12,638 nucleotides of DNA from JBBRLA01 sp038231615 (GTDB taxonomy: Bacteria; Myxococcota_A; Polyangia; Palsa-1104; JAEUJZ01), in assembly GCA_038231615.1 (NCBI GenBank), contig JBBRLA010000200.1:1-12638 (forward strand), written 5' to 3'. Position numbers and translations under genes: made by a program. This document shows, in pieces, positions 6,189-12,638 of this stretch (positions are counted from its first letter, which is position 1; every line of letters starts with the position of its first letter). The notes beneath the pieces were generated by a model. The model was not told the origin of the DNA. It did no database searches and worked only from the letters and a program-made list of their open reading frames with translations.

Positions 6189-8570
6189 ATGGTCAAAAAG
6201 CTCGCGACGTCCGTCATGCTCCTCTTCACGCAGGCGCTGGGCGCGCTGGGCGGGTGCACGGATAACAGGCCGATGCTTGAGGTGTCGCTACAGGGAGTCC
6301 CGGCCGATGCCACCAGCCTGAGCATCCTTCCCATCGTCGCGGGTCACCGCCTGTCGCCGCAGCCGCTCTCGGATGCGCCATCCTTCTTCCGTGTCGAATT
6401 GCCGCGTGACAGCAACGGTACCGTGGATTTGCAGGTCAGCGGGCTTTCGTCGAACACCTGCGCGGTGGCCGCCGGGAGCGCCTCCCGCGACATCAGCGGG
6501 TCCGGCCGCTATCCACTCGATATACAGCTCGTGCCAGCGCCGGGCTGCGTGCTGGACATCAGCCCCGGCGCCTTTCTCAGCAGCGGCGGCGGCCTGGTGA
6601 CCGTGGACCCCGGCGGGACCAGCTGTCGCCCTCCGTGTCAGGTGGCACTCCGCGATCGCCTTGTCGAAGGAGACCGCCGGGTCACGCTCCGCGCCCTGGA
6701 AGACCCGGACTCGTTCTTCTTCGGCTGGCCGGGAGCGCCCCTGTGCCGGGACCCCGGCTCCTGCTCGATCGAGTTGGATCCGGGGGTCACCCGAATCACC
6801 ACGGCCTTCGTGAAGCGCCGGGTGTGCATCACGCAGGGCTTCTGCTGGGAGAACCCGCTGCCCCAGGGAAACGCCATCACGGGCCTGTCGGCGACCTCCG
6901 GTCATGATGTGTGGGCTGTGGGTGGCGTGGGCACGCTCTTGCACTGGGACGGCTCCTTCTGGGGGACTCTTGCCACCCCTTCGGGGCTCACGCTCTACGG
7001 GGTTATGGCCTTGGCGAAGGACGACGTCTGGGCGGTCGGCGACCAGGGGACGGTGCTGCACTTCGACGGCAGCGCCATTCAAACGGTCCCCTGCCCCACG
7101 CACTCGGTCTTGCGGGGGGTGTGGGGCAACCGCAAGGACAATGTGTGGATGGTCGGTGACCAGGGCAGCGTCCTACACTGGGACGGCTCGACTTTGCAGC
7201 CGGTGTCGGCGCCAAACAAAGGCACCCTTTCGGCCGTGTGGGGCAGCGGCGATAACGACGTGTGGGCCGCCGGGGCTGGTATCCTCCACTGGGACGGCGA
7301 GGGGCTCTCGCTTCAGAAGTTCCGGCCCCGCCAAGGCGTGATCCTCCAGGGCCTGTGGGGCAGCGGGCCGGCGGATGTGTGGGCGGTGGGGGCCACCGGC
7401 GGGGCGGGCCCCGATCAGCAGGTCCTGCACTTCGACGGCGGTGCGTGGGTGGAGGTCGCTGCGGCCCCCTCGATTGGGGGGCTGTGGACGGTGGTCGGGT
7501 TGGCCCAGGGGGGCAAGACGCGGCACCTTTATGCGGGAGGGATGAATGGCGGGCTCCTGCATCTTGACCTGACCCAGGACCCGGTCGGCACCTGGACCGA
7601 GTCCGGGGCCGGTCGAGCCTGGGTGCGCGGGCTGTGGGCCGGAGAGACGGACGATGTCTGGGCTGCGGGCGAAGGGGGGACACTGATCCACGGCGATGGC
7701 GTGAACTACTTCCCCTACACCGGAGACGGCCGCGCCAACCTGAACGCCGTGTGGAGCAGCGGGCCCGGGGACATCTGGGCGGTAGGCGGCGGCGTCCTTC
7801 ATTGGAACGGCGCGTTCTGGGTGCAGGAGGACCAGCCCACCGGCACCCTGTGGGATGTCTTTGGGATGGGGCCGGATGTCTGGGCCGTGGGCAACGGTGG
7901 CGCGGTGATCCGCCTGCGCGGCGAGCTCGGGGCGCAGCTGGGCCGACAAGAGACGCACCTGGGCAGCGCGCTCTTCGGCATGTGGGGCAACGCCCGCAAC
8001 AACCTGTGGATCGTCGGGGCCGCGGGTACGATATTGCACTTTGATGGCAACCAGTTCACCCCGGTCAAGACCGCCATCACCGACAATCTGTGGCGCATCT
8101 GGGGAAGCGGGCCGTCGGGGCAGGAGGACCTGTGGGCGATTGGCTTTGGCACCACAGACCAGACCAACGACAGCAGCATCTGGCACTATCACGACGGGGC
8201 GTGGAGCCTGGCCCACACAGTGGCCGGGGCACGGCTGTGGGACCTGGGCGGGAGCGGTCCAGATGATGTCTGGTTCGCTGGAGAGAACCGCACCCTGCTC
8301 CACTTCCACGGCGGCGCCTTCTCCGATGAAGGGGCGGTCTTCGACAAAGACGCCGTCCTGAGATCCGTGTGGGTGAATGGAGACCTGTGGATTTCCGGGT
8401 TCGATCCCCATGGAACCCTCTTCGCCCAGCGAGGAGCCGGGTCCGGAAGCTGGCAGATCAATTACCTGCCCGTGGAGGACCTGATCAACGCCATACACGG
8501 GGCCGGCCAGGACTTGATCGCGGTCGGCCAGGCCGGCATTGTGCTTCGCCGCACGGGGTCGACACCATGA
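6189..8570 (+). CDS. Lipoprotein with InlB-B-like domain and 14 VWAVG/LHWDG propeller repeats
   Basis: A 793 aa surface-type lipoprotein; function unknown. The signal peptide ends in the lipobox LGGC with Cys23. Residue +2 is Thr, which under the usual Lol rule favours the outer membrane. Residues about 29-115 form a beta-rich domain. Residues about 118-208 match the Cys-rich InlB-B-type bacterial repeat (GGGLVTVDPGG, a GW at 179-180, CSIEL, TAF). A linker VCITQGFCWENPLPQGN (212-228) leads into about 14 repeats of 36-48 residues, consensus LxxVWGSGxxDVWAVGxxGTxLHWDG, to the C-terminus. Fourteen suggests two seven-bladed beta-propellers. Eight cysteines (91, 120, 146, 150, 186, 192, 213, 219) probably form disulfides. 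GGAGGG lies just before ATG 6189. The next gene is a paralogue overlapping by ATGA, so the two form an operon. Repeats of this type are common in myxobacteria. A scaffold, adhesin or ligand-binding role is possible; no catalytic motif is visible. Confidence 0.88.
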   Translation: MVKKLATSVMLLFTQALGALGGCTDNRPMLEVSLQGVPADATSLSILPIVAGHRLSPQPLSDAPSFFRVELPRDSNGTVDLQVSGLSSNTCAVAAGSASRDISGSGRYPLDIQLVPAPGCVLDISPGAFLSSGGGLVTVDPGGTSCRPPCQVALRDRLVEGDRRVTLRALEDPDSFFFGWPGAPLCRDPGSCSIELDPGVTRITTAFVKRRVCITQGFCWENPLPQGNAITGLSATSGHDVWAVGGVGTLLHWDGSFWGTLATPSGLTLYGVMALAKDDVWAVGDQGTVLHFDGSAIQTVPCPTHSVLRGVWGNRKDNVWMVGDQGSVLHWDGSTLQPVSAPNKGTLSAVWGSGDNDVWAAGAGILHWDGEGLSLQKFRPRQGVILQGLWGSGPADVWAVGATGGAGPDQQVLHFDGGAWVEVAAAPSIGGLWTVVGLAQGGKTRHLYAGGMNGGLLHLDLTQDPVGTWTESGAGRAWVRGLWAGETDDVWAAGEGGTLIHGDGVNYFPYTGDGRANLNAVWSSGPGDIWAVGGGVLHWNGAFWVQEDQPTGTLWDVFGMGPDVWAVGNGGAVIRLRGELGAQLGRQETHLGSALFGMWGNARNNLWIVGAAGTILHFDGNQFTPVKTAITDNLWRIWGSGPSGQEDLWAIGFGTTDQTNDSSIWHYHDGAWSLAHTVAGARLWDLGGSGPDDVWFAGENRTLLHFHGGAFSDEGAVFDKDAVLRSVWVNGDLWISGFDPHGTLFAQRGAGSGSWQINYLPVEDLINAIHGAGQDLIAVGQAGIVLRRTGSTP

Positions 8571-10930
8571 GGCCCGCTGCCGCCCTGGTCTTGCTACTTT
8601 TGTGCGGGTGCGACGATCGGGCGGTGCTGGAGATCAGCCTCTTCAACCGGCCGGCGTCGGTGACTGCCCTCTCCATCGGGCTGGAGGTGGCCACTTCACC
8701 GAACCAACCGCCGACCGGCTACTTGCCCCAGCCCCTGTCGGGCAACGATCTCCAGCAGGTGGACGTGCGGCTGCCCATCGGGGCCACCGGGCCCGCCAGG
8801 GTGCAGGTGGACGGGCTCTCCTCTGGCGGCTGCGTCGAGCGCGAAGGGAGCGGGATGGTCGACGTGATGGGGACCGGCCACTATCCCCTGAATGTCCCGC
8901 TTCTGGCCCCGCAGGAGGCCGGGTGCTCGGTGGCGATATCGACGATAGGGGGTGGGGGGGGCACCGTGGTCCCCGTGGGCACAGGCCCCCCATGCGACCT
9001 TTCCCCCGGGCCGTGCCGTTGGCCCTTCCCGAGCCCCGGCCTGGAAGTGCAGCTCATCGCCGAGGCTGACAGCAGCAGCGCCTTCCTCGGTTTCTCCGGC
9101 GACTGCGTCGGCGGTAACCCGTGCGTCCTGCGCACCGCCGCGCGGGCCCGCGCCGTCCAGGTCGGCTTCGCACCCCGGCACGCGTGTACCGCAGCTGGCT
9201 GGTGCTGGGAGCGCCCCTTGCCCGCGGGAGATCAGCTCAGCAGCGTCTTCGCCCTCGCCGAATCGGACGTGTGGGCAGTCGGTGAGGGCGGCACCGTGCT
9301 GCATTCGACAGGGGCTTTCTTCGCACCGGTGGCGCTGCCCGCTGGATTGCCGGCACGCTCCTTCACCGCGGTGTGGGGACGCAGCGCCAACGAGGTCTAC
9401 ATCAGCGGAAAGAACGGGACCCTCCTGCGCTGGGATGGCAGCGCCCTGTCGCTGGTGCCGACCCGCTCGACGGCGCAGCTCCAGGCGGTGACCGGGTCCG
9501 GGAGCGAGATCCTGGTGGCCGGATTTTCTGATTCCGCTGGTCAGGCGGTGGTTTTGCGGCAAGATGCGCAACTCGGCGCGTTCATCGAGGACAAGAGCCT
9601 ACCTGCGGGGGTCCCGCACCTGTGGGGGGCGCGCGCCTTTGATGACCAGGTCGTGCTGGTGGGCGACCAGGGGACCGTCCTGCGTCGAATCGGCGGGGTG
9701 TGGAGGCACGTCGACGCTCCTACCCCGCACAACCTGAAGGCCATCTGGGGCCATTCCAGCGACGACTTCTGGGTGGTCGATGACGCGGGGACCGTGCATC
9801 ACGCTCACAACGGACAGTGGACGGAGGTCGCCCTGCCCGGGGAGAAATGGACCGGCGTGTCGGGGTTGGGAGAGGAAGTATGGATCAGCAGCGCCAGCGG
9901 TTCGCTGTGGCGGGTCCTGCCCGGTGGGCCCGTGCAGCAGCTTTATCGCGCCCCCGGATCGGTTCTGACCAGCGTGTTCGCCGCCGGTCCCCGTCGGGTA
10001 TTCGCGGTGGGATCGGGCGGCAGCATCCTGCGCTACAACGGCACCCAGGTGGACCAGCTGGCTGGCGGGTTTTCGCCATCCCTGCGCGCCCTTCATGTGA
10101 TCAACCCGGATGACATCTGGGCGGTCGGCGATCTGGGGGCGCTGTGGCATTATCAGGCCGGAGGCTGGCAAGCGCAGCCCTCGGCCTTCCTCAACGACTA
10201 TCAGGGGGTATGGGCCAGCGGCAAGAACGACCTGTGGATCGTGGGTTCGCGGGCGCTGATCCTGCACAGCGACAACATGGGTGTGCTGCATCCGGTGGAC
10301 ATCATCAGTGCGGAAGGCCTCGAACTGTTAGACCCGGATGGGAAAGATTCCCTCTTCTCCGTGTATGGCACGGGGCCGGGGGAGGTGTGGGCAGTGGGGA
10401 ACAACGGCCTGATCCTCCACCTGACCGCCGGTGTCTGGAATGTGCTACGAAAGTCCGTCGTCACCAACGGTACAACCCATCTGGTCACCTGGAACAGCGG
10501 GTGGAGCAGCGGCGGCCTAGTGTGGATGACCGGAAGCACCGATGAAGGCATCGCGACCATCTTGCATGTGAAGGAAAACAGCGCCGTTGTTTTTCCCGCT
10601 GGCTGGCAGCTGCGGTCCGTCCGCGGGCAGGGCAACCGCCTATACGCGGTCGGGCAGGCGAACGGCAAAGGCCTGATCCTGTCGGGTGACGGAACGGCCG
10701 GCGGCTGGCGCGTCGATCGGCAGGACCTTCCGCAACCGCTCACGCACGTCGAGTCCGCCGGGGACTTTTACGCCACCGGCGAAGGCGGGCTGATCTTGCA
10801 TCTGAAAGGCGGCGAGTGGCAGGAAGAGGCCAGCGGAGCGTCGAATGCGCTCTTTGACCTCCGGCGTGACTCGACGGGAAAGCGGTGGGCGGTGGGCGAG
10901 TTCGGAGCGATCCTGAGCAAGGGGCTCTGA
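8567..10930 (+). CDS. Paralogous lipoprotein with InlB-B-like domain and 14 divergent propeller repeats
   Basis: A 787 aa paralogue of the preceding protein with the same architecture. The signal peptide MRPAAALVLLLLCGC ends in lipobox Cys15 followed by Asp-Asp; Asp at +2 is an inner-membrane retention signal in enterobacteria, unlike the first protein. The N-terminal domain (20-115) aligns with its partner at LEISL, TALSI, PQPLSG, VDGLSSGGC and GHYPL. An InlB-B-like domain follows (118-202), then CTAAGWCWERPLPAGD. Cysteines 89, 120, 143, 150, 180, 186, 207 and 213 match those of the neighbour one by one. About 14 repeats run to the end; they keep the spacing but are more worn (for example EVYISGKNGTLLRWDG). 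The frame is open back to 8369, but that part lies inside the first gene and lacks a signal peptide, so I start at ATG 8567, within the overlapping ATGA. There is no strong ribosome-binding site, which fits translational coupling. Function unknown. Confidence 0.88.
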   Translation: MRPAAALVLLLLCGCDDRAVLEISLFNRPASVTALSIGLEVATSPNQPPTGYLPQPLSGNDLQQVDVRLPIGATGPARVQVDGLSSGGCVEREGSGMVDVMGTGHYPLNVPLLAPQEAGCSVAISTIGGGGGTVVPVGTGPPCDLSPGPCRWPFPSPGLEVQLIAEADSSSAFLGFSGDCVGGNPCVLRTAARARAVQVGFAPRHACTAAGWCWERPLPAGDQLSSVFALAESDVWAVGEGGTVLHSTGAFFAPVALPAGLPARSFTAVWGRSANEVYISGKNGTLLRWDGSALSLVPTRSTAQLQAVTGSGSEILVAGFSDSAGQAVVLRQDAQLGAFIEDKSLPAGVPHLWGARAFDDQVVLVGDQGTVLRRIGGVWRHVDAPTPHNLKAIWGHSSDDFWVVDDAGTVHHAHNGQWTEVALPGEKWTGVSGLGEEVWISSASGSLWRVLPGGPVQQLYRAPGSVLTSVFAAGPRRVFAVGSGGSILRYNGTQVDQLAGGFSPSLRALHVINPDDIWAVGDLGALWHYQAGGWQAQPSAFLNDYQGVWASGKNDLWIVGSRALILHSDNMGVLHPVDIISAEGLELLDPDGKDSLFSVYGTGPGEVWAVGNNGLILHLTAGVWNVLRKSVVTNGTTHLVTWNSGWSSGGLVWMTGSTDEGIATILHVKENSAVVFPAGWQLRSVRGQGNRLYAVGQANGKGLILSGDGTAGGWRVDRQDLPQPLTHVESAGDFYATGEGGLILHLKGGEWQEEASGASNALFDLRRDSTGKRWAVGEFGAILSKGL

Positions 10931-11008
10931 GCCCGCGCGGTCGCCCATTTCGTCACGAATCTTGCGCCGGCAGTCCGAGTAGCCCGGAGGGCAGGGGGTC
11001 TTCAAATG

Positions 11009-11165
11009 CTACTTTCCAAAGACGAAGATGCGCTCGCCTCCGGTGCCGGCGCTTTCGCGCAGGTAGATCTTGTCGGCCCAGCTTTGGCCCTTGCGCCGGT
11101 CGAAGAGGATCAGGTGGCCCTCGCTCTCGCCCATCCACATCCGCCACCTGGTCGAGAAGCTGCTG
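11009..11165 (-). pseudogene. Frameshifted C-terminal remnant resembling AAA-ATPase/nuclease proteins
   Basis: The end of the frame reads GESEGHLILFDRRKGQSW, then ADKIYLRES and IFVFGK before the stop at 11009. This is the usual C-terminal strand set of a widespread group of ATP-binding proteins with a fused PD-(D/E)XK-like domain (family pattern GHLVLFDRR, SWEEKI, RITVWG). Upstream of 11131 the homology moves to another minus-strand frame, QQLLDQVADVD (11165-11133), so a frameshift lies at about 11132. Further upstream the sequence is lost. No ATPase motifs are present in the window. The family call is from memory and moderate; that this is a broken gene end is more certain. Confidence 0.5.
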
Positions 11166-11318
11166 CGGCGACGGGGGCAGATGCCCCAGGAAGGGGCTGA
11201 CCCCGAGGCTGAGGAGCAGAACCTGTGGGACAAGCTGTGCGCGGCCTCCATCCAGGGCCGCATCGCCACCAGGCCCAAGGTCGGCTGGCGAGTCCGGCGG
11301 CTCAGCGGCCATCCGGTG

Positions 11319-11939
11319 CTATTGCCCCCGGGGGAGGCCGATGCCGTTCGCTTCCGCCAGGGCGGCTTGGATGGCCGCCCGGTCCGCTGTCCAATGCAGA
11401 TATGCGTCTTCGACGGCAGAGTAGCGGTACGCCGCGATGTCCATCTCGGCGCGCCGGGGCAGGTACACGGCCCGGCCGTCGGGGCCCAGACACCGCGAAA
11501 CCGCCTCCGGCAAATAATCTTCCATCGCGCCGGCCAGCGTGGCCCTGGGAACGACCTCGTGAAACGGGCGGATCGCGCCGGCCTTCTGCAACTCGTCGGC
11601 GATCACATCGTTGGCCGAGGCCAGCGCCAGCCCGCTCGGGTGGTCCCGTTCCTTCTGCAGGGCGCTGATGACCTCCTCGAAGCTGGCGGCCGTGACTACC
11701 TCGATATCCACGTCGTGCTGGGCGGCGAAGAGGTCGAGCTGGTTCTCCTTGATCCACGCGGCCCGCGGGAGGTCCGCGCGTAGCAGCAACTTGAGGTGCT
11801 TTCTCGTCGCCAGATGAGGGCGCTCGGGGTGCAGGTTGATGAGCAGGAAGGCCACGTTGGCAGCGATGCCGAGCACCAGCAGAGCCCGCAAGATGAATGT
11901 GTGGAGCACGGGCAAATGGTAATCCCAGACGGGCCCCAA
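11319..11939 (-). pseudogene. Truncated extracellular solute-binding protein (ABC transporter type)
   Basis: The frame starts at a weak TTG (11939) and encodes about 206 residues. A membrane segment (FILRALLVLGIAANVAFLL, residues about 14-32) is followed by a domain with LPRAAWIKENQLDLFAAQHD, DIEVVTAASFEEV, GLALASANDVIADEL, AVYLPRRAEMDIAAYRY and AYLHWTADRAAIQAALAEAN. This resembles the N-terminal lobe of family 1 solute-binding proteins, which deliver sugars or similar ligands to an ABC transporter. The second lobe is missing: the frame ends at a stop after GIGLPRGQ, where the family continues for roughly another 200 residues. No permease or ATPase gene lies next to it. The frame continues open upstream to 12047 without a normal start and contains a methyltransferase motif, see next entry. 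I regard it as a decayed gene. Confidence 0.6.
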
Positions 11940-11954
11940 TTTCTCTGTTTCGAC

Positions 11955-12047
11955 CGGACAACCGATCTCGCGGATGCCGGTCCCCTCACCGCAGCCGATC
12001 TCCAGAATGCGGCCGAGGGCCGGGGCATGAGCGGCGCGACTCGCTCC
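11955..12047 (-). pseudogene. SAM-dependent methyltransferase motif I fragment, in frame with the solute-binding remnant
   Basis: Reading the same minus-strand frame upstream of 11939 gives LGRILEIGCGEGTGIREIG. This is a textbook motif I, the glycine-rich SAM-binding loop of class I methyltransferases. Nothing before it (stop at 12048-12050) or after it belongs to a methyltransferase, since the frame runs directly into the membrane segment of the solute-binding remnant. It is best read as a deletion junction that joined two gene pieces. A short motif can arise by chance, but the run of matching residues makes this unlikely. Confidence 0.5.
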
Positions 12048-12140
12048 TCAGAACAGTCTGTCGCGGGCCGAGCGGGTGGCGACGGTGCCACCTGCTCGTT
12101 TTCGCTTTCACCGTTGGCGCCTGGGCCGCTTGAGAGCCTC

Positions 12141-12323
12141 TCACCCCGCTGTCGTCAGCTCCGCGGGCGCTTCAACCGGAGGCCCATGGCCCCGGCGCTT
12201 AGGTCGCCGCTCCACCTCGGCGATGATTTGGGCACCGAACAGCAGGATCGCGGCGCTGGCCTCCAGCGTCAGCAGCACCACGATGGTCGTGTCCAGGGGT
12301 ATCCGCGGCCATCTCCTGTACTA
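12141..12323 (-). pseudogene. YihY/BrkB-like membrane protein C-terminal remnant
   Basis: A minus-strand frame without a start, open from a stop near 12324 to a stop at 12141, reads LDTTIVVLLTLEASAAILLF followed by GAQIIAEVERRPKRRG. A final membrane helix ending in LLFGAE/Q plus a short ER-rich tail is the usual C-terminus of YihY/BrkB-family inner-membrane proteins. It overlaps the distal, non-homologous part of the recombinase frame in another phase, so the two were probably joined by deletion. The evidence is one helix and a tail, hence the modest confidence. Confidence 0.4.
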
Positions 12324-12638
12324 GCCCGCCGACCGGGACATCATCGAACCCGGGGCGCCCTGCGTACCTCTGCTCACACCACTTCGCGGTGATGCGCACC
12401 AATTCTCGGTCCTCGTCAGGCAGGAACCGCCGAACCGCCCACATCGTCCGGGCAATGCTGCGCGGCCGGTTGCCTTTGACCGCCTCCAAGTGCCGCCGGT
12501 ACTGTTCAATCGCTCGCTTCACAGTGAGTCCTTCGGGGATGCCTTCGAGTTCCTTTTGCTTGACGAGCTTGAGAGCGTCTGCTCCTTCTTTCGTGGGGGC
12601 CGTGTAGACCTCTCGGCCACCCTTTTTTCCGCCCAGGA
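12199..12638 (-). CDS. Tyrosine recombinase/integrase, N-terminal part, cut by the right edge and disrupted downstream
   Basis: The frame enters from beyond 12638. It begins GGKKGGREVYTAPTKEGADA and continues with LKLVKQKELEGIPEGLTVKR, AIEQYRRHLEAVKGNRPRSI and WAVRRFLPDEDRELVRITAKWCEQRY. This has the layout of phage-type integrases: a basic N-terminal region, then the helical core-binding (SAM-like) domain. GTG at 12522 is an internal codon, not the start. Homology fades after about 12358, where the expected second half of the core-binding domain and the catalytic Arg-His-Arg-Tyr domain should follow. Instead the frame runs through unrelated sequence to a stop at 12199. The product would lack all catalytic residues, so the gene is inactive. 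A downstream flank holding a YihY-like scrap supports a deletion. Confidence 0.55.
   Translation of the reverse strand, partial: LGGKKGGREVYTAPTKEGADALKLVKQKELEGIPEGLTVKRAIEQYRRHLEAVKGNRPRSIARTMWAVRRFLPDEDRELVRITAKWCEQRYAGRPGFDDVPVGGLVQEMAADTPGHDHRGAADAGGQRRDPAVRCPNHRRGGAAT

Noticed and set aside
7173..8498. Minus-strand frame of 441 codons opposite the first lipoprotein
   Set aside because: Its periodic composition simply mirrors the repeats of the real gene on the other strand.
8369..8566. Upstream extension of the second lipoprotein
   Set aside because: It lies inside the end of the first lipoprotein gene in another frame. The true start at 8567 gives a proper signal peptide with lipobox.
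10922..10934. GGGCT-CTG-AGCCC hairpin at the stop of the second lipoprotein gene
   Set aside because: Only five pairs with a three-base loop, partly inside the coding sequence, and no T-run after it. Not enough to call a terminator.
11070..11783. Plus-strand frame of 237 codons
   Set aside because: It runs opposite two minus-strand remnants whose protein features are recognisable, and shows no domain of its own.

Overview
The window reads as chromosomal DNA of a GC-rich, deltaproteobacterium-like organism, most probably Myxococcota. Three things point there: strong G/C preference at third codon positions, lipoproteins built from repeated DVWAVG/LHWDG units, and many decayed gene remnants between intact genes. 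Taxonomy is inferred from style, not from a marker gene.

Left edge (1-497). The C-terminal tail of an IS630-type transposase, visibly lower in GC than the rest, is followed by about 275 bases with no recognised gene.

Replication/repair block (498-5244, minus strand). Transcription runs right to left: a DUF488-like gene, then polA (DNA polymerase I, 880 aa), then polX (X-family polymerase with a PHP exonuclease domain, 574 aa). polA and polX are one base apart. The Pol I 5' nuclease and polymerase motifs are intact, but its middle domain has lost the 3'-5' proofreading residues. PolX carries a complete set of PHP metal ligands. A good promoter candidate lies only seven bases before the polA ATG, so polA may be leaderless.

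Remnant and intergenic zone (about 5300-6188). A minus-strand piece of an IS91-type transposase N-terminus abuts a plus-strand piece of a PAS sensor domain. Next come a minus-strand intrinsic terminator, a bulged stem-loop and three degenerate 16-base repeats. A short minus-strand reading frame with coding-like codon use (5866-6093) and a divergent promoter facing right complete the zone.

Lipoprotein pair (6189-10930, plus strand). Two adjacent paralogues of 793 and 787 aa overlap by ATGA. Each has a lipobox, a small beta domain, an InlB-B-repeat-like domain, a Cys-Trp-Glu linker and, by my count, 14 propeller-type repeats. Fourteen fits two seven-bladed propellers in a row. The eight post-lipobox N-terminal cysteines correspond one to one although the sequences have diverged widely. 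This is the most interesting intact system in the window; its function is unknown.

Right-hand gene graveyard (11009-12638, minus strand). Five broken genes lie end to end: a frameshifted C-terminus resembling AAA-ATPase/nuclease proteins, a truncated solute-binding protein read in frame with a methyltransferase motif I, a short hydrophobic YihY/BrkB-like tail, and the N-terminal part of a tyrosine recombinase entering from beyond the right edge. With the IS630 and IS91 pieces this indicates repeated insertion and deletion around the intact genes.
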